From Channallabes apus (Eukaryota; Chordata; Actinopteri; Siluriformes; Clariidae), in contig CM060130.1 of NCBI GenBank assembly GCA_030522415.1, positions 22,094,465 through 22,158,464 of the forward strand: DNA of 64,000 bases, in the 5' to 3' direction. A program made the translations under genes and the position numbers. A model generated the notes under the pieces. It did not search any database. It had not been told where the DNA came from and was given only the letters and a program-made list of their open reading frames with translations. Positions 45,901-54,574 of this stretch are shown here, piece after piece; positions within the stretch are counted from its first letter, which is position 1, and every line of letters starts with the position of its first letter.

Positions 45901-48634
45901 CAAACTGCTGAGTGAGAAAGAAACACAGCTGAAGAACACAGATAAAGAACTGGAAACCAGTAAAGACAAACTGGAGACACTGGGACAGGAGCTGCAGGAC
46001 GAGAAGAGACAACTAGAGGAGATGATGATCGTACTGGAGCAACAGAAAACTGAGTTATCAGAAAAAAACAAACAGCTTGAAGAGACAGAGAGACGTGTAA
46101 CTGAGAGAGAGACACAGCTAATGGAGAGAGACAAACAGCTTCAGGAGAAAGACAAATGCCTAACAGAAAATCAACAAATGCTTCAGATGAAGGACAAGAC
46201 ACTGGAAGAGAAGGACACACTGCTCAGAGAGGTGAAAGAAGAACTGGAGAAAACAAAGAGGACATTAGAGGAGAATCAGACACAGCTGAAAGACAAAGAG
46301 AGACAACTGGAGAGTGTGGAGAATGAACTGGAATCCAGTAAAAACAAACTAACTGAACGAGACAAACAGCTTCAGGAGAAAGACAGACTTCTAGAGGAGA
46401 AAACAAAGCAGCTGCAGGAACAGACAGATCCAGAATCATCAGCCGCCATCAGGAGAAGAAACAGCAAGGAAGCGTTACCTCCAACTAGTGAGGAATTTGT
46501 TATTTGTATTAATTAAAATATGTTTTTTTTTTTATATCAGTACAACTAGTGAATCTACACCTAATAAATCATATGTAAGGACATGAAATATACTGTAATG
46601 ATACTTAATGCTGCAACTCTTCAGCTACTGTAAGGACGTGTAATTTAAACAGTGAAAGTGGTGAATTATAGTGTATAAAACATTACTTTAATGAGATTCT
46701 CTGTCTAACTCTACCTTCTGAAGAACGTCTCTCTCATTCTGACTGGTTCTGATGTTTCCTAGTGAGTGGAGAGACTCAGGACTCAGCAGCACCAATCAGG
46801 AGAAGAAACAGTATGGAGGGAATTCGTCCTTCATGTAAGTGATTAAAAATATAATTGTCTAAATCTGCTTATTCTGTCTCTTCATAGACATCTACCCCTA
46901 AACTAGTGTTGAGTTACACACTGAACACTAACTTTAATTAGATTACAGTGAAAAGATCAATATTGTAACTCTGGCATTAAACAGTATCAGTAACTAATAA
47001 TGAGAAATAGAAGCACATGTTGTCCTTCACCTGCCATGATTGGCGTCTGTCATGTGACAGGGCAAAGATCACTCATGGGTGGGGCTTCCAATAACACAAA
47101 TGTTTAATTCTAGCTCAACACATGTAATTGCTGTTTAAAAAAACTATTTGTTTGTGGAATTTAAATTTGTTTCACATAAAGGCTTAGGCTTATCTGATTT
47201 AATCATTATTGTCCTACAGTCCACCACCAGAGAACAACATAATCACCACAATGCAGTAAGTAAGTGATTCTGTATTAAATTATTTATTCTTGTTCATTTT
47301 CAGTGGGCGGAGAATCGTCTAGTCCACATTCTCCAGTCTCGGTTACTGTAGCAGAACTGAGGCTGGTGCTGCTGGGGAGGACGAGGTCTGGGAAGAGTGC
47401 AGCAGGAAACACCATCCTGAGCAGAGAGGAGAGGAACCAGGCTGCTACATCTACAGCTACATCTACATCCACCCAGCAGAGTGAGAGCACACAGGGGGAG
47501 GTGGCTGGGAGGAAGGTGACTGTGGTGGACACTCCTGACTGGTTCTCTCCTGGACACACTCTGGAGAAGCTGAGACAGGATGTGGGACTCTGTGTCCATC
47601 TGTCTGCTCCAGGACCCCACGCCTTCCTCCTGGTCATACCTGTAAAGCAGCCTACAGGAGAGGAGAGAGGGATGCTGGAGAAAATGGAGGAGATTTTTGG
47701 AGAGAGATGTTGGAGAAACACCATGATCATATTCAGTGTTACTGATGAACTTCAGAAGAAGAACATTGAGGAGTTTATCCAATCAGGAGACCAGGAGTTC
47801 CAGAGACTTGTGGAGAAATGTGGGAACAGGTTTCACTGTGTCAACATTAAGGAGAGTGGACATGGTTCTCAGGTCTCAGAGCTGCTGGAGAAGATAGAGA
47901 AGATGGTGGAAAGAAGCAGAGAGAAATTCTACAGCAGTGAGATCTACCTGGAGACAGAATCTCAGATAAGAGTGTTGGAGACTAAGATCCTGAAGGAAAG
48001 AGAAAAGAAAAGGATGAGAGTGGAGATGGAGGTGAAAGAAAAACTAGATAAGGAGGTGCAGGACTCTCTGAGAAAGATAGATGGAGTGATCCAGGAGCAT
48101 GAAGGAGACATCAGACAACTGAATGACCGAACAAGTGAACTGGAGAGAAAGATGAAAGATGAGAGAGATGAAGAGAAAAAGAGAGAACTTGAGAGGGAGT
48201 TAAAGCGAGAGGTAGAGCGAAGGACAGAAATGGAAGAAAAGGTGAAGAAACTAAAAGAAAAGAGAGAGAGGGAGAGGAGAGAGATGGAGGAGAGGCACCA
48301 ACAGGAGATGGAGAAGATCAGGGAGGTGTATGAAGGAGAGGTCAGGATGGAGACAGAGAGAAACCTCATGAAGATCATCCTGCCTGAACTCCAGAGAAAC
48401 ATTTTGGTCACAAAAACAAAGATGCAGGAAGAGTTCAGCAGACAGATGGAGGAGAAGAACAGAGAGCTGGAGACTCTTAAACAGAAACATTCAGATCTCA
48501 CAGAGACTCACAGTCTGTGTAAAGAGGTTTATGGGAAAACTGTGAGCAGCTCAGAGTCAGAGAGAGCAGCTGTAACAGGAGAGGTGTCGAAGGGAATCTT
48601 TCAGACATTGACCGACTATTTTGTCACTGGATAA
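35345..48634 (+). CDS. Gene C: immunoglobulin-V / coiled-coil / AIG1 GTPase fusion gene
   Basis: Proposed coding exons are 35345-35360, 35455-35778, 38358-38362, 39675-39684, 40862-40893, 41656-41716, 45759-46487, 46763-46834 and 47304-48634. All borders are AG/GT, phases match at every junction, and the lengths sum to 2580 nt (859 codons plus stop) with no internal stop. Predicted layout: residues 1-5 MATAN; V-set immunoglobulin domain about 8-113; linker 114-149; coiled coil 150-392; cassette with RRRNS 393-416; AIG1 G domain about 430-640 and a second coiled coil to the end. The start ATG has A at -3 and an in-frame TAA 12 nt upstream (35333-35335), so this transcript has no signal peptide. 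No membrane segment is seen. GIMAP family members are immune GTPases. What an immunoglobulin V domain does in this context is unknown. The two micro-exons are the weakest part of the model. Confidence 0.75.
35455..35778 (+). CDS. Gene C immunoglobulin V-set exon
   Basis: A 324-nt exon in phase 1-1, as is usual for immunoglobulin domains, between TTTCCTACACAG and GTAAGTG. It encodes NDFKLIGPGDIEEYNHSAVT, then LSC (first Cys), EIRWFKETD (core Trp), RVSLFTQELERGNVSLQLRD, and SDGGHYLCQV, the DxGxYxC pattern with the second Cys. The sequence is closest in style to the V domains of butyrophilin/MOG-like fish proteins. It has both core cysteines but no upstream signal peptide, so a disulfide may not form if it stays in the cytosol. 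A (TG)n run at about 35422-35442 lies just before the acceptor. Confidence 0.88.
35779..36295. other. Gene C intron, nothing else recognised
   Basis: The first part of the 2.6-kb intron between the immunoglobulin exon and the first micro-exon. AT-rich, with no coding signal. Confidence 0.6.
36296..36345 (+). mobile_element. SINE 3' tail fragment
   Basis: CTGGATAAGGGTGTCTGCCAAATGCCATAAATGTAAATG-type tail, common to fish V-SINE-like repeats. A second copy of the core is at about 59850-59880. Confidence 0.6.
36552..37100 (-). mobile_element. Ty3/gypsy integrase fragment (different family)
   Basis: The minus strand holds KEVITDQGTPFMSK (the second integrase Asp region, near 37060-37090), then degraded YDQPAQSRVFKVGDRVLLLL and ERVEPVNYRLQQPGKCKSTE plus LYHINLLKWW. 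This is the C-terminal part of a gypsy-type polyprotein, inserted in a gene C intron. Frames are broken and the part with the last catalytic Glu is deleted. It is distinct from the element at 24500. Confidence 0.75.
37206..37290 (+). mobile_element. tRNA-derived SINE fragment (second family)
   Basis: AAGTGGCGCAGTGGTAAAGT resembles a tRNA A-box region and CCGGTTCGAACCCCGG a T-arm/B-box. It is followed by A-rich sequence with AAAAAATCCCC. It is not a functional tRNA, because no proper acceptor stem closes it. Confidence 0.65.
38358..38362 (+). CDS. Gene C 5-nt micro-exon (proposed)
   Basis: TACCG lies between GACACCTTCAG and GTAAGTAAATAAC. It converts the phase-1 end of the immunoglobulin exon to phase 0, adding Ile-Pro. 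Without it and the next micro-exon the downstream exons do not join in frame. The gene B copy at 13153 keeps the same donor. It needs transcript evidence. Confidence 0.45.
39268..39468 (+). repeat. 201-bp segment identical to gene B 13366-13566
   Basis: See the gene B entry. In gene C it lies inside the intron between the two micro-exons. Confidence 0.9.
39675..39684 (+). CDS. Gene C 10-nt micro-exon (proposed)
   Basis: CCAAAGTTCG lies between TTTACTTTCACAG and GTGAGTAT. It enters in phase 0 and leaves in phase 1, adding Pro-Lys-Phe and the first base of Asp. Good splice signals and exact phase fit support it, but its size makes it uncertain. Confidence 0.5.
39896..39977 (+). repeat. (CA)n microsatellite, long
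   Basis: About 40 uninterrupted CA units within a gene C intron. Confidence 0.97.
40862..40893 (+). CDS. Gene C 32-nt exon
   Basis: Between TTTTTGTCAG and GTGAGTAA, encoding DRQIKDVWVHQ, phase 1 to 0. A decayed gene B counterpart is at 14141-14157. Confidence 0.6.
41656..41716 (+). CDS. Gene C 61-nt exon opening the coiled coil
   Basis: Between TTCTCTTTCACAG and GTGAGTGT, encoding TDRKWTEDERMKMKISALQT and leaving with G in phase 1. That G joins AA at 45759 to give Glu. The gene B copy at 15322-15382 has the same 61-nt length. Confidence 0.75.
41717..43875. other. Gene C intron DNA, partly repeat-like, no gene seen
   Basis: About 42000-43380 has a GTTTAATAAAGG motif and lower AT content than the surroundings and looks like inserted repeat DNA, possibly an old LTR. 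I could not define its ends. No protein motif was found. Confidence 0.4.
43876..44526 (-). mobile_element. LTR-like element of family L (651 bp)
   Basis: Bounded by TGTAATGGGGTGC and TTCGACCGTGACA, with CTTAC duplicated at 43871-43875 and 44527-44531. On the minus strand a TTTATTAAAAAACC polyadenylation-like site lies near the end, giving orientation. The middle (about 43990-44240) is a degenerate tandem of ACACAGAGCTAAACTAA-like units. It also has the family CTGACCGAGGTGCACTCTGG block. It lies within the intron before the gene C coiled-coil exon. Confidence 0.75.
44573..45454 (+). mobile_element. hAT (Charlie-type) element, internally deleted
   Basis: The right end TTTGAGAACCCCTG and a degraded left end CTGGTATTCTCACCC are flanked by an 8-bp duplication, CTCTAAAG (44565-44572 and 45455-45462). 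Inside, on the plus strand near 45140-45215, STDTMSRRIVLITDDIECQL followed by VERIK matches hAT transposases of the ZBED/Charlie type. Upstream at 44851-45025 is KLKKHQSSETLKHKAPKM and related degraded sequence. Much of the transposase is missing, so it is inactive. Confidence 0.75.
45759..46487 (+). CDS. Gene C coiled-coil exon
   Basis: A 729-nt exon, phase 1-1, between TAATATTTTAAAG and GTGAGG. It encodes about 243 residues of almost uninterrupted charged heptad-type sequence, with repeated motifs such as RDKQLQEKD (twice), NKLLSEKETQLKNTDKELE, TLGQELQDEKRQLEEM and LEEKDTLLREVKEELEKTKR. Near its end AAIRRRNSKEALPPT echoes the APIRRRNSMEGIRPS of the following cassette exon. No transmembrane segment is present. 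It likely drives self-association between the immunoglobulin and GTPase parts. The gene B homologue at 21314 is broken. Confidence 0.85.
46763..46834 (+). CDS. Gene C 24-codon cassette exon
   Basis: 72 nt, phase 1-1, between TGATGTTTCCTAG and GTAAGTGA. The joining codon is A+TG (Met), then SGETQDSAAPIRRRNSMEGI and RPS, ending T+TG (Leu) into the GTPase exon. RRNS fits a basophilic (PKA-like) phosphorylation consensus. Because it is phase-symmetric it could be skipped without breaking the frame. A gene A copy is at 2716-2787. Confidence 0.78.
47304..48634 (+). CDS. Gene C terminal exon: AIG1/GIMAP-family GTPase with coiled coil
   Basis: Follows TCATTTTCAG and runs 443 codons to TAA (48632-48634). 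The P-loop reads GRTRSGKS (exon residues 25-32) followed by AAGNTILS. The fourth position, Gly in gene A and usual in the family, is Arg. The G3 motif DTPDWF is intact at 76-81. LLVIPVKQPTGEERGMLEKM and IIFSVTDELQKKN are G-domain core segments. From about residue 215 a long Glu/Lys/Arg coiled coil includes REMEERHQQEMEKIREVYEG. The GKS lysine is kept, so nucleotide binding is not excluded, but the Arg could alter the loop. The last 40 residues (TVSSSESERAAVTGEVSKGI onward) differ from gene A and end TDYFVTG, with no membrane anchor. Confidence 0.92.
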
Positions 48635-48859
48635 CAGAGTTTATAAAACCACAGACACTCAAACAGTCTGAAATAAAGTCTTTCAGCCAATGATTGTGGA
48701 CTGGGACAAAAATAAATAAATCAGCCCTGGCATTTTTGCTCCAGGCAGCTGAACACTACAGTAGAAGAATTGGTCTAGATGGACATCACCCATGTACAGA
48801 ACATGTCAGATCATTTTACTATCCTGGAAAAGCGTGTTTTTTGTTTGTTTGTTTCTTTG

Positions 48860-49040
48860 TTTGACTCAGTCTGCTTGAAGAGATTAATGAGAAAACTGTG
48901 AAAAAACTGTGAGAAGCAGTTCTGAGCCAAAGAGAGCAGCTGTAACCGGAGAGGCATCGAAGGGAATTTCTCAGAAATTTAAAGAATTCTTTCACTGAAT
49001 AACAGAGTTTATAAAGCCGCAGACACTCAACCAGAGACAG
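48860..49040 (+). pseudogene. Duplicated copy of the gene C C-terminus and 3' flank
   Basis: GAGAGCAGCTGTAACCGGAG and TCGAAGGGAATTTCTCAG, followed by AACAGAGTTTATAAAGCCGC, repeat the end of the GTPase exon and the sequence just after its stop (48530-48665). Stops break the frame. This is a short local tandem duplication of the 3' end, or the leftover of another GTPase exon. Confidence 0.7.
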
Positions 49041-49162
49041 TGGACAGAGCTGGACTGGGATAAAAATCCAATTAAGTTTTTTAGCTGCACTGCATATAAG
49101 TTATCTTGCTTTTCAAACACACACACACACACACACACACACTAGGATAAGGTCATGAAGCT

Positions 49163-49408
49163 CCTCCCTACTGATTCAGCTTCCTCTCCTCCTCCTCCTC
49201 CTCATTCTGCCCTTCACTCCGGCCCTCATCATCGATTACACTTCACTCCTGCTCTCCTCTATAACTCTAAACCTGATCTTCTACACCTGTCTGATGAAGC
49301 TGCACAATGAAGAGGAGGTGACTGCAGCAGTCTCTACAGATGTCTGGAATCTTTGCACATTTGGCTGCAAATGTTTAAGCTTTTTGTCACATAGCTTTTA
49401 TAAATGAC
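49163..49408 (+). other. Open segment with two hydrophobic stretches
   Basis: A frame free of stops until TGA (49406-49408) reads LIQLPLLLLLLILPFTPALI, then LLLSSITLNLIFYTCLMKL followed by HNEEEV. These look like two membrane helices. The first lies on a (CTC)n run, so composition could explain part of it. No clear acceptor joins it to gene C. It is either a chance ORF or an old or alternative membrane-anchor exon. Confidence 0.25.
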
Positions 49409-49539
49409 CTATTTTTATATGGGCGGAGGAAGATACTTCATCACTATGGTGTCACGTGATTGATCTTATGCTGTCAGCAGACAAATCAATGGGTCCATCA
49501 GTGGATCACAGTCTCTCCGTGATCAATCAATAAATGTAA

Positions 49540-49563
49540 TAATAATAATAATAATAATAATAA
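49540..49563 (+). repeat. (AAT)n microsatellite
   Basis: About eight AAT units. Confidence 0.9.
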
Positions 49564-49699
49564 TTTGTATCAGCCATAAATTGCATTGGCCCACTGGGAA
49601 AACCAGAGTCCCTGATGGTGGACATCACTGAGAAGAGAAATTAGCATAAAGTTAATTAAGCTAAGAAACTGTTAAGAATCTGTTCAGTTGGCTGTAAGT

Positions 49700-49900
49700 G
49701 TGTATAATATAATTTAAGTTAATTCTTTATTTGTCACATATACATCACTGCACAGTAAAACTCTTTCTTCACATATCCCAGTGTAACTGGGGTCAGAGTG
49801 CCGGGTCAGCCATGATACAGCGCTCCTGGAGCAGACAGGGTTAAGGGCCGCGCTCAAGGGCCCGACAATCACAACTTAATGGAGCTTCCTGATGTCTTAT
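49700..49900. repeat. Fish interspersed repeat, unclassified
   Basis: CAGCCATGATACAGCGCTCC and GGTTAAGGGCCGCGCTCAAG form a phrase that recurs in fish genomes. No ORF or termini were seen. Confidence 0.5.
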
Positions 49901-50147
49901 GTGGTAACACCTTCTATATCCTGAACCCAGACTAATATACATCCACATGGCTCCTGTCTGCTAGAACCCTTTTGTTTAATCAGGAGAATGTAAATGTATT
50001 TCCTCTCTCCTGTCTGTCTCCGGGTCTCTCTATGACTGACATGTTAATGACGGGTTCTTTTGATGTTTGTGACATAGCACCGCTTAAATGTGCTCTCTTT
50101 GCTGAGAATAAACAGAGATCTTCAGACATCATGCCTGCGTGTGTGTG

Positions 50148-51720
50148 TTCAAGTTCACATTCAAGTAGGCTTTATTGTCACTTCAACCATATACAGTTAG
50201 TACACAGTGAAACAAAACAACGTTCCTCCAGGACCAAGGTTCTACATGCAACATAAATCACAACATAAATTTACAAAAACTAACTAGCTAAGAATATCTA
50301 CAGGTTTTACACACAACATAAAGTGCACGTGCAAATGTGCAGACAAGAGCAACAACAAAGTGACAGTGCGACAAACACGACATAACATAACAGAATAATA
50401 TGGTGTAGACAAAGGCCGACCCTGCAAGGTTCCTGAGGCATCCAGAGAAGGACCAGCTCCAGCTGGATTCAGCTTTATGATGGTTGGAGCTACACATGCT
50501 GCTCCTGTGCTTCCAGTGATCCAGACCACATCTGCCCTCTGCACCTACTGACTCGTCCCTATGCTGAACTGGTCTTCATGACAATTTAAATAATTTCTGT
50601 CATATTGAATTTTCACCTGCACAACACACAAGATGTTATATCATTTCTATCTGTTATCGCCCAAATGAGGATGGGTTCCCTGTTGAGTCTGGTTCCTCTC
50701 AAGGTTTCTTCCTAATGCCATCTCAGGGAGTTTTTCCTTGCCACCGTCGCCGCCACCCTTGGCTTGCTCATCAGAGACATTTCATTCATTCATCTCATTA
50801 TTATCTGCACATTTTTCTCACACATCCACACTTCCAATTATTTTCTTTTCTATAATAATTTTTTTTTATTTTTATTTTTTATTTTTTTTTTTTTGTTGTT
50901 AAATTTCTTAAATTTTTGTGAAGCTGCTTTGAGACAATGACCATTGTTAAAAGCGCTATATAAATAAAATTGAATTGAATTGAATTGAATTGAATTGAGG
51001 TAGTGGAGAAACTGTAAACATTCCTTAACACAGCAGCAAGAATTGAGGAATTAGTGCAAAAAGTAGTCCAGTAATGATTATTGTGCAGAAGAGATAAACA
51101 GTGAAGCATTTACAGGGTGGTGTGTATGTTAGTTTGGTGGTGTAGGTCAGTGTGTCTGCGCTTGTGTTGATTAGTCAGTCCAGTACCAATATACTGAGGT
51201 AGTTGAGTTAAGCTGAGTGATAATGTGTGTGTGTGTGTGTGTGTGCGCGCGCGCGCGTGTGTGTTTGTGTGTGTGTTTATCAGTCCAGTCCCTTTTTGTT
51301 GAGGAGACGGACGGCTTGTGGAAAAAAGCTGTTGCACAGTCTGGATGTGTGTGCCCGAATGCTTCGGTACCTTTTTCCAGATGGCAGGAGTGTGAAGTGT
51401 GTGTGAGAGGGGTGTGTGCGATCAGCCACAATGCTGGTGGCTTTACGGATGCAGTATGTGGTGTAGATGTCTTCAATAGAGGGGAGAAAGACCCTGATGA
51501 TCTTCTCTGCTGTCCTCACTATCTGCTGTAGGGTCTTGCGGTCCGATATGGCACAATTCCCGAACCAGACAGTGATGCAGCCGCTCAGGATGCTCTCGAT
51601 AGTTCCTCTATAGAAGGTGGTCAGGATCGGTGGTGGAAGCTGGGCCTTCCTGAGTCTTATCAAAAAGAAGAGACGCTGTTGGGCTTTCTTGTGCAGGGAG
51701 CTGGTGTGTGTGTGTGTGCC
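50148..51720 (-). mobile_element. L2/CR1-type LINE 3' part, with a nested SINE-like insertion
   Basis: On the minus strand at 51720-51280 are LHKKAQQRLFFL, IRLRKAQLPPPILTTFYRGT, IESILSGCITVWFGN, and LLPSGKRYRSIRAHTSRLCN with SFFPQAVRLLN. This is the C-terminal end of a LINE reverse transcriptase, the same broad type as at 1617-2612 but better preserved. The 3' untranslated part runs to about 50148 (TTTATTGTCACTTCAACC). A separate repeat, about 50405-51000, is inserted inside it. A (GT)n/(GC)n run lies at about 51224-51258. Confidence 0.8.
50405..51000 (+). mobile_element. SINE/LINE-tail repeat ending in (TTGAA)n
   Basis: GGTTCCTCTCAAGGTTTCTT, GGGAGTTTTTCCTTGCCACC and CTGCTTTGAGACAATG followed by AAAAGCGCTATATAAATAAA and a (TTGAA)n tail are typical of a very common fish element. 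It sits inside the LINE 3' part. The left border is approximate. Confidence 0.7.
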
Positions 51721-52379
51721 CCAGACTGGTTAGTGTATCAAGGTGCAGCGGACACAACAAGAAATAACTCTTCTTCTCTTAACTTAAAACTTGTAGCTCA
51801 GACACACCTCTTCTTCATTTAAACCTAACACTGAAGAAATAATATTATACCTCAATGTGTTCGATGCCTTTTATACAATAGAATTTTGACAAAATAATAT
51901 TTGAATATAGAAGCACATTATATCTATTTATATTCACAGTTCATGTTGTCGTACATCCTCAAAACACTAGTTGCTTCTGTAATTAGTATTATAACATCTA
52001 GGAGCTCAATGTCACGCGTGTGGCGTTACGGGCTGTTCTTATCGCCGTGGGCATATTAATGGCAGGCATAAACGCAGGGGGGTTGGATTAACAAAAAATG
52101 TCTTTATTCAAAAACACTCAAAACCAAAATAAAACACTGGCTCTGAAAGCATACCATCACACACATACTAGGAATTCAGGATCAAAACCCCCACAGGGGG
52201 GACACGGAACAAAACCCATTCAAGGGAAAAATGAAACAAAACACACTTAATGATAAGAGAACTTACACACTCAAGGGGCACCAGAAACATAACACACTCG
52301 GACTCTGGGAGCTGGTACACATAATCTCTGTCTATGGTGAGATACCATCTCTGTAACATGTAAGCTCTAATACCTGAAA

Positions 52380-52790
52380 CATACAACAACATACAGTGAC
52401 AAGAGCTCAGTGTTGTGACACAGGCTCGGACATACAGGCTCTAATACCTGAAACATAGTGACCAGAGCTCTGTGTTGTGACACAGGCTCTGGGATACAGG
52501 CTCTAATACCTGAAACATAGTGACCAGAGCTCTGTGTTGTGACACAGGCTCTGGGATACAGGCTCTAATACCTGAAACATAGTGACCAGAGCTCTGTGTT
52601 GTGACACAGGCTCTGGGATACAGGCTCTAATACCTGGAACATATAGTGACCGGAGCTCTGTGTTGTGACACAGGCTCTGGGATACAGGCTCTAATACCTG
52701 AAACATATAGTGACCGGAGCTCTGTGTTGTGACACAGGCTCTGGGATACAGGCTCTAATACCTGGAACATATAGTGACATATAACAAACA
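52380..52790. repeat. Minisatellite, about 62-68-bp units
   Basis: About six copies of a unit containing CAGGCTCTAATACCTGAAAC and GAGCTCTGTGTTGTGACACA, with small length changes (ACATAGTG versus ACATATAGTG). Predicted proteins across it are only repeat artefacts. Confidence 0.92.
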
Positions 52791-53039
52791 GTAACAGACT
52801 CAAGACATACATAGACGGTATAACCCAAGCTCGGTTAGGTGGTAACTAAAGCAGGGCTCTACGAGCGGCACCCACAATCGCCATAGCGCATCACGCATGC
52901 ACGCTCCTATGAGTGACCAACGCTCCATCCTAGGAGCTACCCATCCACACGCTCACCTGGATGAGCGGCACTCTCTCCCACACGTATAGCTAACACCTGG
53001 AAAACATACACACCCATACTCACCTACGCCCATCATACG

Positions 53040-53261
53040 CACACCCACACAAACCCACGCTCCTATGAGCGGCCTTACACAAACACACACCTAACAAACA
53101 CATGCATATCATACACACCTATACTCACCTAAGCACATCACACATACCCACACACGTAAGCTATGCTCCTATGAGCAGCCCTACACACACACACGCATAT
53201 CATACACACCTAAGCTCATCACACATACCCACACACGTAAGCCACGCTCCTATGAGCGGCC

Positions 53262-53296
<35 letters not shown>

Positions 53297-53400
53297 AAAC
53301 CTATACCCCGATACTCACCTAAGCACATCACACATACACACGTAAACCCGTACTGAAACCACGCTCCTATGAGCGGCACTACAGGCAAACGCCAACCCGG
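53040..53400. repeat. Degenerate tandem array with CA runs
   Basis: Repeated CGCTCCTATGAGCGGCCCTAC units separated by ACACAC and CACATACCCACACACG stretches. Confidence 0.8.
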
Positions 53401-53914
53401 CTAAGAGTCGCGCTATACCCGCGCACACTCACACACGCCCACAGAACAAACATTCACATTCATACACACTCGTAGAGTATACCCAGGAGCCGAGCTTAGG
53501 TTACATACCGGGAGAGTCTCCAGAGACCGGGGAAGGGCACTAGGAATTGGTGAGAGACACAAATGACTTGACAATGGCACTAGAAACACAGGGGTAACCA
53601 TCACAGCTTCCAGACACGTAACTAAGGGTGAAATCAAAGAAACACATAATTACATTCACTCAGAAAACACATTCTCAGAGCCAGTCTAACACAAAGTGAA
53701 ATTAAACAAAACAAAAGCCCACTAGACAATAACAATGCTCGACCCAGTTTCCCAGAGCTAATAGCTTTTTATACAAGTTCTAATGAGCCACCTCAGCACA
53801 GGTGAAACCTTGTCATCACCTGACCGAGGTGCCTTCTGGGAAACTGGGTCTTCTAACAGAAAACTACAGAAACCAAAATTCAGCCACAGTGCCCTCTAGG
53901 GGCAGTCCCTTACA

Positions 53915-54570
53915 CTCAATCACCAGACTTTTAGGTCATAGGCGGTTATACAACCATTTCACTGCATGTGTGAATTTGACTGTGTGTGACTGTTTATGAC
54001 TGTTTATGACTGTATGACTGTACGTGATTAATAAAATTTGTACTGAATTTGAATTCAAACTAAGAATAAAGTGTGAGAGAAGCTACTGGTTTTTACTGTA
54101 AGTGCAGATGGGTTGATGATTTTACAGATGTTTTCTGTCCATTATTTGTTTGTTTGTTTGTTTGCTAGTTTTGTGTTGGAAAGTTTTCCTTAAAAACTTA
54201 AAAATATATTGTGGTGCGATGCTCTGAGCAAATCCATATTTGACATAATTTGAAAGTATTTTGCATAATCATTTAAGATTCTTAATTCATGTCACAAATG
54301 TGTTTCAGCAGTTTGTGGAAAAATCAGTAGTGTTACATCCAAGTACAGATACATAGTATTTCACTCTACTGTGTCACTACTTTTCTCTCAGACAGTTCAA
54401 AGTCAACTAAGAGTGTTTTTTATTTATTTTTATTTTTTTACATTGAATACATGGAATACAACAGAACAGAAAACAACCTCAATGTACCATTTCAATCATT
54501 TATTAAAACACTGTCAGGCTTAAAAACATACATGACTGAAAAACATCACATCTGCATAAAATGGCAATAG
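53915..54570. other. Intergenic, no gene seen
   Basis: Contains TGTATGACTG-like repeats at about 53980-54030 and AT-rich sequence before the minus-strand transposase-like gene. Confidence 0.5.
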
Positions 54571-54574
54571 GGTA

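Larger units (their letters stand above)
52010..53914 (-). mobile_element. LTR-like element of family L (1.9 kb) with internal arrays
   Basis: Starts TGTCACGCGTGTGG and ends GGGGCAGTCCCTTACA, with CTCAA at 52005-52009 and 53915-53919 as target duplication. On the minus strand GAATAAAGACATTTTTTG near the end acts as a polyadenylation-like site. It shares CTGACCGAGGTGCCTTCTGG and the GCCCTCTAG end block with the copies at 21989, 43876 and 61592. No coding domains are present. The length comes from a 62-bp minisatellite and a CA-rich array. Confidence 0.78.

Noticed and set aside
47303..47305. GTG as a start codon of the GTPase proteins (also 3266)
   Set aside because: The G belongs to a splice acceptor CAG. 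Upstream exons join in phase, and GTG is not a plausible start here.
52380..52790. CRISPR-like regularly spaced repeat
   Set aside because: The units are head-to-tail near-identical with no unique spacers, and lie in a vertebrate LTR-like element. This is a minisatellite.
53102..53356. Ser/Thr/His-rich protein from the CA-rich array
   Set aside because: Composition is explained entirely by tandem repeats in the LTR-like element.
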